From: Planctomycetaceae bacterium
GTDB taxonomy: Bacteria > Planctomycetota > Planctomycetia > Pirellulales > Pirellulaceae
NCBI GenBank assembly: GCA_027487485.1
Contig: JAIYDN010000070.1
Span: 124,001 to 188,000 of the forward strand
Reading direction: 5' to 3'
DNA length: 64,000 nucleotides
In this document: positions 15,998 to 23,635 of the stretch, one piece after another
How positions within the stretch are numbered: the first letter of the stretch is position 1
Layout: every line of letters begins with the position of its first letter
The notes under the pieces: generated by a model
Seen by the model: the letters and a program-made list of their open reading frames with translations, nothing else
The model's database searches: none
What the model was told of the DNA's origin: nothing
Translations under genes and position numbers: made by a program

Positions 15998-18900
15998 GCC
16001 AAATTGCACGATCCCCGGCAAGCTTTACCGAAGTCAAGAATGCACTTTTTGGACGATGTCAAGAAGTTGCGATGAACGTCTGCAAAATCGATCCAGTTGA
16101 TGTTTCTCAGATTGTCGCGAAACGTCGTTTTATTCACCATTGCGGTGCGAAAAAGGGACGAATGAGCAATCCCGATGCAATGATCGGAGGTTGCGATGGA
16201 TGCAAAGCAAAATGGAGCGGTCCAATCGATTTTGTTATGCAAGAATTGCGAGTCGACAAATACGAAGCAAAAGACCTGCTTGCAGCATACTTTGGAATCG
16301 AAGGAGCCAGCCGGGGAGGGGTTTCTTCGCGACCTCGAGCGAAAACGCAAGCCATCGATAAAAATGTGAAAGCAGAACCAATTGAACTCTCAGAGGATGG
16401 TTATTCTCGGCACAAACAAATTCTGACGGTTAGCGAATCCAATGAATCTATGATGCTGGTTTGCGCGAAGCACAAACGCGGCGTAACGGTAGATGCTCTT
16501 CTTCAGATTGGAGCTGTTTGCGCTTACTGGCAACAGTCCGAGAAATCAAAAAAACAATATGTGATCGCAATCCCGGTTTACGCAGGGCCAAAGTTAGACC
16601 TCGTGAACTACATCCTCTACGGTCCAACGGGCAAAATTTGGGTCAGGGAAAAAAGCGATGGAGGCGATTGGATCGATACCCATGTTTCGAAACGTCTGGC
16701 TTTCGGTCAAAACGATGAAGATCGGAAACGCGGAGTCAAATTCGATCGAAACGGTATTTGTTGCTCGTTGGCCGTTCGAGATGCAATACTGCGAGGTCAA
16801 ATAATTGACGGGGCTCGGCTTGCAAAGTTCGAAGGCGATAGCGACCTTTTGGTTGCGTTGCCGCTGTTGACATTAGAGGATTCTTGGATCGCCTGGACGA
16901 ACAACGATGGCGCTCGGTCAACTCATGTATTTGACTGGCTTATCGGATTGTTGTCACCGCTGGGAATCCAGGAGTCAATCGTTGTGCACGATCGCGACGA
17001 AGCTGGTGAGCTCGGAGCGATCGAATGTGCGAAACGTCTAGGCCAATTGTCTCCGACGAAAATCGTTAAGCTTCCCCTCGATTACAAAACGAAAAAAGGT
17101 CCTGATTTTCGCGACTATGTCAATGTCCCAAATGGCAAAGCGGAGCTGCTTGAGCTGATTGCAAATACCGAAGTCGGAATTTCAGATAACGACAGTAACT
17201 CGTATGACGAATTAGGCTCTGAAGAGAGAACGGTCAAAAAGGCCTTAGCACCTGAAGTGTACGTCACTGCAGATGAAGCAGTTGTCGCAGAACAAGTCGT
17301 TTGCAATCTCGGGCTTCTGGGCTGGAATTCGCCATGGATTCCCGGCGAGAATCAAGACTCGCTTCGAGTTTATTGCCGTGGGGGTTGGCTCGTCAACATT
17401 ACCCACAGTGAAGATCCAGGCAGCATTGGGAAGATCGGAATCAAGAATATTCCATTGCCGATTGTTCGAGAAAGAATAACACAGTCATCTTACCTAATTG
17501 TTGAAGACGCGAAGGGCAACTTGAAACACGGCCATCCACCGACTTGGCTTTTGGATTCGGTCTTTCAACGAGGGAATTTTGGAGGCTATATCAAGCCATT
17601 GGTTGGTGTCATCAACTCACCGACGATTCGCCCCGATGGCTCAATTCTCCAAGAGCCAGGCTATGACGCCGATACTGGCCTGATCTACCGACCCAGCATG
17701 GAATATCCACAAATACCTGAGCTTCCAACAAAAGACGATTCGAAATTAGCAATTGATCGTCTGTTTGATGTCGTGTCAGATTTCCCGTTCGTAGCTGACG
17801 CGGACAGATCCGCATGGGTAGCACTGCTTTTGTCGTTGGTTGGACGTGCATGTGTTAGTGGTTGCGTACCATTGTTTGCAATTACTGCCACCTGCGCCGG
17901 AAGCGGAAAAGGGCTGTTGGCCGATGTCGCAACACAGATTGCATACGGCCACCCAGTAAGTAAGCGATCTTTCCAAAGAGACGATGTAGAACTTTCGAAG
18001 TTCATAAGTACGCTTCTTTTTGAATCCGAAAAATGCCACATCTTTGACAACCTATCTCGACCACTTCAAGGGGATTCGCTCGATGTAGTTTTGACATCGA
18101 CAGTCATGAAAGATCGACTGTTGAGCAAGACTAAATCCACTGGAGAGATGCCTGCAAGGACAGTATGGATTGCGACAGGCAACAACATTACTTACGGAGG
18201 AGACACTGGAAGACGCGTTCTACCAATTCGTCTCGATCCCGATACTGAGAGTCCTGAAAAACGCGACGGTTTCTCTCACCCTAATCTGATCGACTGGGCT
18301 AAAGCAAACAGAGCAACACTTGTTTGTGACTCGCTAACAATACTCAGGGCGTTTTTCGTAGCGAAGCCAGCACTGAAAATCACGACCTGGGGGTCATTCG
18401 AGTCATGGCTTGAAACCATTTGCGCTTCGATTGTATTTGCCGGTGGGGCGGACCCAACACCAACAAGGGATGAGGCGAACGAAAACGATGACTCGAAAGA
18501 GTTAGTGCGAATGGTTATCGATGCATTCGACGAAGCAGATCCAGATAGAGAAGGAATGACAGTTCGGCAGATCGAAAACCTAATCAAGAACTACCCAAAG
18601 ACTTACCCGGCCTTAGTCGAATGTTCTGGCGAAATTTGCGGAACCATTTTTATACCAAAACGGTTCTCCGCCAAATTACGCTCCATCGAGGGCCGAGTGG
18701 TTAACAAGAAGAAAATTTCAAAAGATGACGCTGGTAAAAATCTGAAACGATGGAGGGTTAGTTTGGTTGTCGACGAAAACGGGGGAACTAACCCCAAACT
18801 AACCAACGAACTAACCCAAGAGGAGCTGCAAAAACACAGTGAAAAGACACCTAGGGTTAGTTTGGTTAGTTCTCTTTTGGATTCTACGCGTAGAGAGATT

Positions 18901-19113
18901 AACGAAGTGCCGGAGTCATGTCATGAATCATCATGTATACGTATGGGCGACTCTCTAAACCGAACTAACCAAACTAACCCAACTAACCCCGCTTCGAATG
19001 ACGCTTGCCCGAAGTGTGGCTGTATCCTCGACATGGGTATCGAAATCAACGGTTACGCCAATTTTTCGTGCATGAAGTGCAATTTCATTGAGCCAAGGTT
19101 TATTGGAGGCTAA
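15994..19113 (+). CDS. Primase-helicase of the island (CHC2/Toprim-like plus P-loop ATPase)
   Basis: From the coupled ATG at 15994 the protein has 1039 residues. The N-terminus has zinc-finger spacing typical of primases (C50, then CDGC at C67/C70). A Toprim-like patch HDRDEAGELGAIE lies at about 333. Near residue 636 comes a Walker A variant ATCAGSGKGLL, followed by CHIFDNLSRP (Walker B region) and the arginine-finger-like GRRVLPIRLD, as in plasmid and phage primase-helicases. The C-terminus ends in a four-cysteine zinc ribbon (CPKCG, then CMKCNF). The frame is open for 184 codons upstream of 15994, but that part overlaps the 204-aa gene and lacks protein-like text. It would drive replication of the excised island. 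Confidence 0.78.
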   Translation: MSQIARSPASFTEVKNALFGRCQEVAMNVCKIDPVDVSQIVAKRRFIHHCGAKKGRMSNPDAMIGGCDGCKAKWSGPIDFVMQELRVDKYEAKDLLAAYFGIEGASRGGVSSRPRAKTQAIDKNVKAEPIELSEDGYSRHKQILTVSESNESMMLVCAKHKRGVTVDALLQIGAVCAYWQQSEKSKKQYVIAIPVYAGPKLDLVNYILYGPTGKIWVREKSDGGDWIDTHVSKRLAFGQNDEDRKRGVKFDRNGICCSLAVRDAILRGQIIDGARLAKFEGDSDLLVALPLLTLEDSWIAWTNNDGARSTHVFDWLIGLLSPLGIQESIVVHDRDEAGELGAIECAKRLGQLSPTKIVKLPLDYKTKKGPDFRDYVNVPNGKAELLELIANTEVGISDNDSNSYDELGSEERTVKKALAPEVYVTADEAVVAEQVVCNLGLLGWNSPWIPGENQDSLRVYCRGGWLVNITHSEDPGSIGKIGIKNIPLPIVRERITQSSYLIVEDAKGNLKHGHPPTWLLDSVFQRGNFGGYIKPLVGVINSPTIRPDGSILQEPGYDADTGLIYRPSMEYPQIPELPTKDDSKLAIDRLFDVVSDFPFVADADRSAWVALLLSLVGRACVSGCVPLFAITATCAGSGKGLLADVATQIAYGHPVSKRSFQRDDVELSKFISTLLFESEKCHIFDNLSRPLQGDSLDVVLTSTVMKDRLLSKTKSTGEMPARTVWIATGNNITYGGDTGRRVLPIRLDPDTESPEKRDGFSHPNLIDWAKANRATLVCDSLTILRAFFVAKPALKITTWGSFESWLETICASIVFAGGADPTPTRDEANENDDSKELVRMVIDAFDEADPDREGMTVRQIENLIKNYPKTYPALVECSGEICGTIFIPKRFSAKLRSIEGRVVNKKKISKDDAGKNLKRWRVSLVVDENGGTNPKLTNELTQEELQKHSEKTPRVSLVSSLLDSTRREINEVPESCHESSCIRMGDSLNRTNQTNPTNPASNDACPKCGCILDMGIEINGYANFSCMKCNFIEPRFIGG

Positions 19114-19536
19114 CGTGCATACAACCCAAAAAGGATTCATTGGGTCTCGTAGGATCCTTGATCTAAAGCAGGCCTCCCAGGCGTTCCGTAAGCAATTTTC
19201 TGGTAGCAGCCGGCCTGTCCACAAAACGCGTTCTAGCGATGTGCTAGAGGCCTCTAACGTCAAGCGATTTATTGAGGTTTTGACGATTGGTGTCGAAACG
19301 GTCGAAAGTAAGGGTCCGTTTATCGAGTTCCGCCAAGTCGCGATTTCGCTCGCTTCCAGAAAAATTGCATCAGGAAAAATTTTTCGTTCGCGATTTGCGT
19401 CAAGAAATTTTTTCTTAGCCAATTTTTTGCCGTTCGGTCAGGCGGTCGGTTCGAAATGGCTCCTCCCCTGGTTGTCCTCCCCCCGCTGTTTTTTTGAATC
19501 GAAAAATTTCCTAGCCATCATCGAAAGAAAAAAATT
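19114..19536 (+). other. Region after the primase gene: doubtful GTG-start frame and AT-tract cluster
   Basis: GGAGG sits 6 bases before a GTG at 19114, which opens a frame VHTTQKGFIGSRRILDLKQA that stays open to 19702. Its first 90 codons look protein-like, but the rest overlaps the 19537 gene as a shadow, so I do not call it a gene. From about 19360 to 19515 there are several A-tract/T-tract junctions such as GAAAAATTTTTC and GAAATTTTTTC. Together with the adjacent primase gene, this makes the stretch a candidate replication origin. Confidence 0.35.
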
Positions 19537-20037
19537 ATGTCAGTCACGAATTCCACGGTCACCAGTTCGCATCCTAGCGACCTTCCGATTCCCAAGATCA
19601 CCGAGGCCGCTTATCCAACAAGGACTCTGCAGTCGATCCCGGTGGAGCTACTTCCTGGTTACCCGACGATCAAGCTTGCCAGTGGTGAGACCGCTTGGGT
19701 AGATGACGAGGGTATCTATGTGAAACCTCGGCGTTATCCTGTTTCGACCCCTCCGCCAGCTCGTGAAGTGGAGAAAGCTGCAAAGTGGCTCGAATCGATC
19801 AAGCCCTTCGAAGAGTCGAGAGTTGTTTGGCGTGGATGCCATGAAGTTAAATGGCTTTGCGAAGTCAAGTTTTCGCAGTATGTATCGAGTGGGGCGTTGC
19901 TCGTCGCTCTTAATCGATGCCAAATTGAAGTAAGGCCGGAGTATCGAAAAGACTCGCCAAACTATGAAGTCCGCGTTCCAGCAAAATGGATGCAATGGCT
20001 CGAGTCACCATCAAAACCAATTCGAGATACTGAATGA
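19537..20037 (+). CDS. Hypothetical island protein (166 aa)
   Basis: The protein starts MSVTNSTVTSSHPSDLPIPK and includes KLASGETAWVDDEGIYVKPR and a closing PAKWMQWLESP. It is soluble, has no signal peptide and no recognised catalytic motif. The ATG follows a purine run (GAAAGAAAAAAATT). Its TGA overlaps the ATG of the next gene as ATGA, so the two are translationally coupled and likely form a functional pair. Confidence 0.55.
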   Translation: MSVTNSTVTSSHPSDLPIPKITEAAYPTRTLQSIPVELLPGYPTIKLASGETAWVDDEGIYVKPRRYPVSTPPPAREVEKAAKWLESIKPFEESRVVWRGCHEVKWLCEVKFSQYVSSGALLVALNRCQIEVRPEYRKDSPNYEVRVPAKWMQWLESPSKPIRDTE

Positions 20038-20279
20038 TCGAAGGGAACCTATTCGAACAAATTGAGAAGCATGGCGATGATAAAGACTTCGAGCCGTGCG
20101 AGTCGCCAAGCTTTCAAGGAACCGCAGCAGCTCCGGGCTCGCTGGAAAAAATCGAGATCCTGCGATTGCGAGTCGAACGTGGCCAACCACTTTGGCACCC
20201 AGCGGATCGAAACGATTTTGCCGGCTTAACCACTTCGGGGCGGTCACTTGTTCGTGGTCCAGAGCTGCGACGAAAATAG
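20034..20279 (+). CDS. Hypothetical island protein (81 aa)
   Basis: The frame MIEGNLFEQIEKHGDDKDFE starts within the stop codon of the previous gene (ATGA overlap). The middle carries ILRLRVERGQPLWHPADRND, a text seen in small planctomycete island proteins, but no function is known to me. There is no membrane or signal segment. Confidence 0.5.
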   Translation: MIEGNLFEQIEKHGDDKDFEPCESPSFQGTAAAPGSLEKIEILRLRVERGQPLWHPADRNDFAGLTTSGRSLVRGPELRRK

Positions 20280-20299
20280 TCAAAAACTTTTCTCTATTC

Positions 20300-20321
20300 G
20301 TGCTTGCTTATATGTAAGCAC
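20300..20321. promoter_or_regulatory. Inverted repeat upstream of the XRE regulator
   Basis: GTGCTT and AAGCAC flank an inner perfect inverted repeat GCTTA-TATG-TAAGC. The site lies 50 bases before the ATG of the HTH gene at 20371 and is the natural candidate for its autoregulatory operator. Confidence 0.55.
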
Positions 20322-20370
20322 TTCGGTATGAATTGATTGTTCTTGTGAATTCAACTCGAAGGTTTTGACG

Positions 20371-20610
20371 ATGGCAAAGAAAGCAGCCAAGAAACTTGAA
20401 AAGTCTTTGGCGGAAACGCTGAGACAAGAGATCGCGGACGGCGAGTACTCACGCTACAGGATTGCCCAACTGACTGGAGTAACAGAAGCGACCCTCTCTA
20501 GGTTCATGAGTGGCGCATCCTCGTTGTCGGTTGATAATGCCGGCAAGATCTGCGAACTGCTAAAGCTGCACCTAGTCAAGAAACCGGAAGAGTCGGAAGA
20601 AAAAGAATAG
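20371..20610 (+). CDS. XRE-family helix-turn-helix regulator
   Basis: The 79-residue protein has a lysine-rich start (MAKKAAKKLEKSLAETLRQE) and a clear HTH: YSRYRIAQLTGVTEATLSRF, then MSGASSLSVDNAGKICELLK. This is the Cro/C1 fold used by phage and island repressors. I start at ATG 20371 rather than the in-frame TTG two codons earlier. A palindrome 50 bases upstream suggests self-control. It probably regulates integrase-side genes, but the target is inference. Confidence 0.78.
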   Translation: MAKKAAKKLEKSLAETLRQEIADGEYSRYRIAQLTGVTEATLSRFMSGASSLSVDNAGKICELLKLHLVKKPEESEEKE

Positions 20611-20694
20611 CAAAACGAAAATGGCCTCCGCGATGCGTCAACATCCGAAGGCCGTGGCATTCCCCCTTACCATTACGAAAAAGGTCTTACGTTC

Positions 20695-20940
20695 ATGATT
20701 ATGCCAGCAGAACGGGAAAGCACCAATCCCAAGCGGTTCGATATCGTGATTGTCGATCACGGCGTTGAATTGATGATTTACGTAATTCGCAATCTACCGC
20801 AGCGAAAGGCTATTCGTTGGCTTCGCGAATGGCTCGATTTTGATATGGACGGTCGGCCTATCATGCTTTTACCAGCCGGTTCGAAAGCTCCATTGGGTTA
20901 CGAAGTTGCAGACCTTGACGATTTCGAGGTGCTAGCATGA
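20695..20940 (+). CDS. Hypothetical island protein (81 aa)
   Basis: The frame reads MIMPAERESTNPKRFDIVIV and DHGVELMIYVIRNLPQRKAI. It looks like a small soluble alpha/beta protein. Its stop overlaps the ATG of a 44-codon frame (ATGA at 20937-20940). No family is recognised; its position just before the integrase suggests an accessory role in island control. Confidence 0.5.
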   Translation: MIMPAERESTNPKRFDIVIVDHGVELMIYVIRNLPQRKAIRWLREWLDFDMDGRPIMLLPAGSKAPLGYEVADLDDFEVLA

Positions 20941-21071
20941 TTGCAACATCTACCACCATTTGCAAAGTCGATTCGGTTGCTCAGGCGATAACGGGATACA
21001 CCTCCTGGATGTTCCAAAGATGTTCCAAAGCGGCAAGAGAGATTCGAACTCAACCGCTCGCAACCAAGTAA
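20937..21071 (+). CDS. Possible 44-aa protein coupled to the upstream gene
   Basis: ATG 20937 overlaps the preceding stop codon, and the frame MIATSTTICKVDSVAQAITG runs 44 codons to TAA at 21069. The overlap is the main support for translation. The residues show no domain, and the frame could be accidental. Confidence 0.3.
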   Translation: MIATSTTICKVDSVAQAITGYTSWMFQRCSKAAREIRTQPLATK

Positions 21072-21168
21072 AGCAATTCACATCCAGGGGAGTGAGCCCC
21101 ACGGACCAATCCACCCCCGCGAACGGAAGATCCAGAGCGGGGTTTTGAATGAATGACGAGGGAAGTTC

Positions 21169-22614
21169 ATGGCATCAATTGCAACATCACCAAACGGCCA
21201 TCGGCGAATTCTGTTTTACGACGCGAACAAGAACCGAAAGGCCGTCCACCTTGGCAAGTGCAGCGAACGTAATGCACTAAAAGTGAAAACTCGAGTAGAG
21301 TCCCTACTTGTTACCAAGCTACTTGGAAATCCGATCGATCAAGATGATGCGGTTTGGCTCGCAGGTGATGGAAAGGAATTCAGAGCCAAGCTCGAAAAGG
21401 TTGGGCTTGTTGAGTGCTCCACCCCCGAACCTGAGAAGGTCCAAACAACCATGGCGGAGTTTCTAGAAAGCTACCTTTTACGCAACTGCCCAAACAAGAA
21501 GCCCGCTACAAGAATCGTTTGGCGCCAAGTAGTGAACTCGCTCAATAAGCATTTGCCGAAAGGGATTGCTTTGAACGAGGTTACTGCGGGGCATGCTCGG
21601 GAGTATCTCGAAAAACTAGTTGCCCAACGAAGAAAGAGTAAAGACGGAACAATCCGAAAGCTTTCTTCAACGACCATCCACAAGCGTATTTCGTTTGCTC
21701 GTCAGTTCTTCCAGGATGCGGTCGATTGGGAGCTGATATGGAAAAATCCATTCGCAAAGATCAAAACGAGTGGTACGTCTCTCAAGAGCAATGTTGAGGT
21801 TCCTCGGGAGCAAATCGAGCTGATACTAGCCAAGTGCAATTCCACTTGGAAAGGGATCGTTGCCCTATCTCGATTCGGCGGGCTTCGCTGTCCCTCGGAA
21901 ACCCTATCTCTAACCTGGGGTGATATCGATTGGGAACTTGGACGAATGAGCATCCCAGAGCCCAAAGTAGAACACCATGAAGGGCGCGGGGTCCGATCGT
22001 GCCCACTCTTTCCCGAATTGAGGGTGATTTTGGAAGATCTGTTCGCGGAAGCCACGATTGACGGAAAGTACCCATCCGCCGATTCGTTTGTAATCGATAA
22101 GCAGTCTTACAGAGATGCGGCAATGCGGCCAGGCGGATGGGCTAATGCAAATTTGCGAACCCAGCTCCTAAAGATTATGCGACGGGCAGGGGTCTCGCCC
22201 TGGAAGCGACTTTTCCATTCGATGCGAGCAACTAGGCAAACTGAGCTCGAACGGGAATTTCCTCTGCATGTGGTTTGTAGCTGGCTCGGGAACACCGAGG
22301 CGGTCGCCAAAAAGAGCTACCTGCTAGTGACCGATGCCGATTTTGCGAAAGCGGTCTCCAAGCCTTCGCCTGAACCGCCGGTTGAGCCCGTGCGCCGTGA
22401 GACGAAAACGACGCGCCGTGAGACAAAATCGACCCTCCGTGAGACAAAAACGACGCCGCACCGAGCACGCAGAATGTCGCAAGAACAAGAAAAAACCCTG
22501 GGGATCTCATTGAAAACTTTTGTTTTCCGTGAAATTCCCAGGGCTTCCAAGTGGAGGCGGGGGGAATTGAACCCCCGTCCCGCGATACTTCCAACCTGGC
22601 ATCTACATGTGTAG
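21169..22614 (+). CDS. Tyrosine integrase of the island, reading through attR into ssrA
   Basis: The 481-residue protein has the tyrosine recombinase layout: a core-binding SAM-like domain (about 90-190, MAEFLESYLL to NPFAKI) and a catalytic domain with R240 (FGGLRCPSE), H350 and R353 (HSMRATRQ), tryptophan in VVCSWLGN and nucleophile Y384 (KKSYLLV). It catalyses insertion into and excision from ssrA. After Y384 comes a tail with three RRETKTT-type repeats. The last 21 residues, SKWRRGELNPRPAILPTWHL and one more, are encoded by attR and by the tmRNA gene on the opposite strand. In the excised circle this tail would be replaced by the frame at 6871-7137. The intact catalytic set suggests an active enzyme. 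Confidence 0.9.
   Translation: MASIATSPNGHRRILFYDANKNRKAVHLGKCSERNALKVKTRVESLLVTKLLGNPIDQDDAVWLAGDGKEFRAKLEKVGLVECSTPEPEKVQTTMAEFLESYLLRNCPNKKPATRIVWRQVVNSLNKHLPKGIALNEVTAGHAREYLEKLVAQRRKSKDGTIRKLSSTTIHKRISFARQFFQDAVDWELIWKNPFAKIKTSGTSLKSNVEVPREQIELILAKCNSTWKGIVALSRFGGLRCPSETLSLTWGDIDWELGRMSIPEPKVEHHEGRGVRSCPLFPELRVILEDLFAEATIDGKYPSADSFVIDKQSYRDAAMRPGGWANANLRTQLLKIMRRAGVSPWKRLFHSMRATRQTELEREFPLHVVCSWLGNTEAVAKKSYLLVTDADFAKAVSKPSPEPPVEPVRRETKTTRRETKSTLRETKTTPHRARRMSQEQEKTLGISLKTFVFREIPRASKWRRGELNPRPAILPTWHLHV
22393..22455 (+). repeat. Three 21-bp tandem repeats in the integrase tail
   Basis: Three direct copies of a 21-bp unit (first copy begins CGCCGTGAGACGAAAACGAC) encode RRETKTT, RRETKST and LRETKTT. 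They differ at 3-4 positions from each other. They lie about 95 bp before the attachment core, so they may be either arm-type integrase binding sites or only a flexible basic linker. Confidence 0.7.
22490..22543 (-). terminator. Island-borne terminator behind ssrA (minus strand)
   Basis: On the minus strand, CCCTGGGAAT and its partner ATCCCCAGGG form a stem with an inner GAAAAC/GTTTTC pairing, followed by six T residues. It lies 7 bases beyond the right attachment site, inside the integrase coding region. It supplies ssrA with a terminator in place of the one separated by the island (6811-6848). Confidence 0.72.
22550..22571. repeat. Right attachment site (ssrA 3' end)
   Basis: These 22 bases match 6854-6875 exactly and comprise the last 20 bases of tmRNA plus two flanking bases. 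The crossover therefore leaves tmRNA sequence unchanged. Confidence 0.9.
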
Positions 22615-22908
22615 CCAACTGTTATTTGTCTCGCCTACTGCGTTCGTTGTTGACATCGGTGCAGTACGCCAGCCTCGAGCTTTTTTAACACCACCAGTGC
22701 GAGACACGTGATTGTGCGATTCGGAATTGCGACAGGTATTCAAGCGCCTCCGACGGGCCCCTGGTACCTGAGAAGCCTAAACTAGGCCGCTAGTGCGAGG
22801 TTTTCCTCTGCAGTTACTTTTTTTAATCGGCTTTTTACGTGGCCAACCGATCAACCACGACATGCCACCAAAATCTTCAATTTATCCGGTCGATTCCAGA
22901 TCGCCCCC
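22552..22908 (-). ncRNA. ssrA: Transfer-messenger RNA (tmRNA)
   Basis: The 357-base minus-strand RNA starts GGGGGCGATCTGGAATCGAC and ends in a T-arm (GGGGG TTCAATT CCCCC) and CGCCUCC acceptor strand, which pairs with GGGGGCG of the 5' end with one G-U pair. The discriminator A is encoded, but CCA is not. The internal reading frame ends TAEENLALAA and then TAG (stop at 22782-22784), a typical degradation tag. tmRNA with SmpB rescues stalled ribosomes and tags the incomplete protein for proteolysis. The gene is the integration site of the island and remains complete. Confidence 0.93.
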
Positions 22909-23142
22909 GTTCCATCGAAGTTCGTGAACTCCAACCGAAATTATCACACCAAAGACCGCAATGACTAGCCCCATTCCCAATTCCCCAGCAATTTGATTCC
23001 TCAAATGCCCAAGCCAAAGCAAGTTTTATTCGAATTTGCCAAATGTCCTGCTATCAATATGTGCTCAATGCACAACGGAGCAAACCAAGCCTATTGGCTT
23101 GATGGTAAGTGTAGAACATTCAATCGCGGTCGATCGTCAGCG

Positions 23143-23628
23143 TTAGCGATTGGCGGCGTACAATTCGGCATAAGTCAACGCCCAGCTGTCAATCAGCTCG
23201 CGGAATTTGTCGAGGTCCACTTCTCCCAAATGCTGGTAGAACCCTCTCGTCAGCAACTCACGATTTGCAATGGTGCCTTTGGCTTGCAGATCCAGCAAGT
23301 AGTATTCGTTAGCTGGACGAACTGCCATCTCGAAGCGACTAAACTTATTTGTGCGTTGGCCACGTTCCATCACTAAATCATCGCGAAGGCACGCACCACC
23401 CCAACCCGAGTCTCCAAAAACGGTCTGGTATCGAAAACCTGGGAACAAGTCCGCGATCTTTTTCATTACCGATTCGATACGGTCCGACAACTCCAGCCGT
23501 AGCTTGGTGTGCAGCGCTTTGAACTCCTCGGCCTCAATCCGTTTCCGTTCGGATTCCGACTGGAACGAGCTGGCTCGGTTCTTTCCACGAGCCGCAGCTT
23601 GCTTTAGCTTTTCGTCAAAATCAGACAT
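23143..23628 (-). CDS. Hypothetical protein downstream of the Tex-like gene (161 aa)
   Basis: From MSDFDEKLKQAAARGKNRAS the protein is soluble, with a basic helical start and an alpha/beta body (SGWGGACLRDDLVMERGQRT, then YYLLDLQAKGTIANRELLTR). The frame is open further upstream to 23739, but that part lies within the Tex-like gene and lacks sense, so ATG 23628 is preferred. It begins 7 bases after the Tex-like stop codon and so belongs to the same transcript. Function unknown. Confidence 0.65.
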   Translation of the reverse strand: MSDFDEKLKQAAARGKNRASSFQSESERKRIEAEEFKALHTKLRLELSDRIESVMKKIADLFPGFRYQTVFGDSGWGGACLRDDLVMERGQRTNKFSRFEMAVRPANEYYLLDLQAKGTIANRELLTRGFYQHLGEVDLDKFRELIDSWALTYAELYAANR

Positions 23629-23635
23629 AGGATTC

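Larger units (their letters stand above)
6854..22549. mobile_element. 15.7-kb genomic island integrated in ssrA
   Basis: The island is bounded by 22-bp direct repeats at 6854-6875 and 22550-22571. The integrase gene lies at the right end, adjacent to ssrA, and an excisionase-like HTH gene and a primase-helicase lie inside. Cargo includes an AAA-type ATPase, an S1/P1 nuclease and a Type IIG-like restriction-modification protein. There are no phage structural, relaxase or type IV secretion genes. It therefore looks like a replicating integrative element or satellite that needs help to move between cells. The primase and HTH proteins suggest that an excised, replicating form exists. Removing it would rejoin ssrA to the terminator at 6811-6848. 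Confidence 0.88.

Noticed and set aside
19088-19702. 204-codon frame between primase and the 19537 gene
   Set aside because: The C-terminal half is a shadow of the 19537 gene; the N-terminal part is uncertain and reported only as a region.
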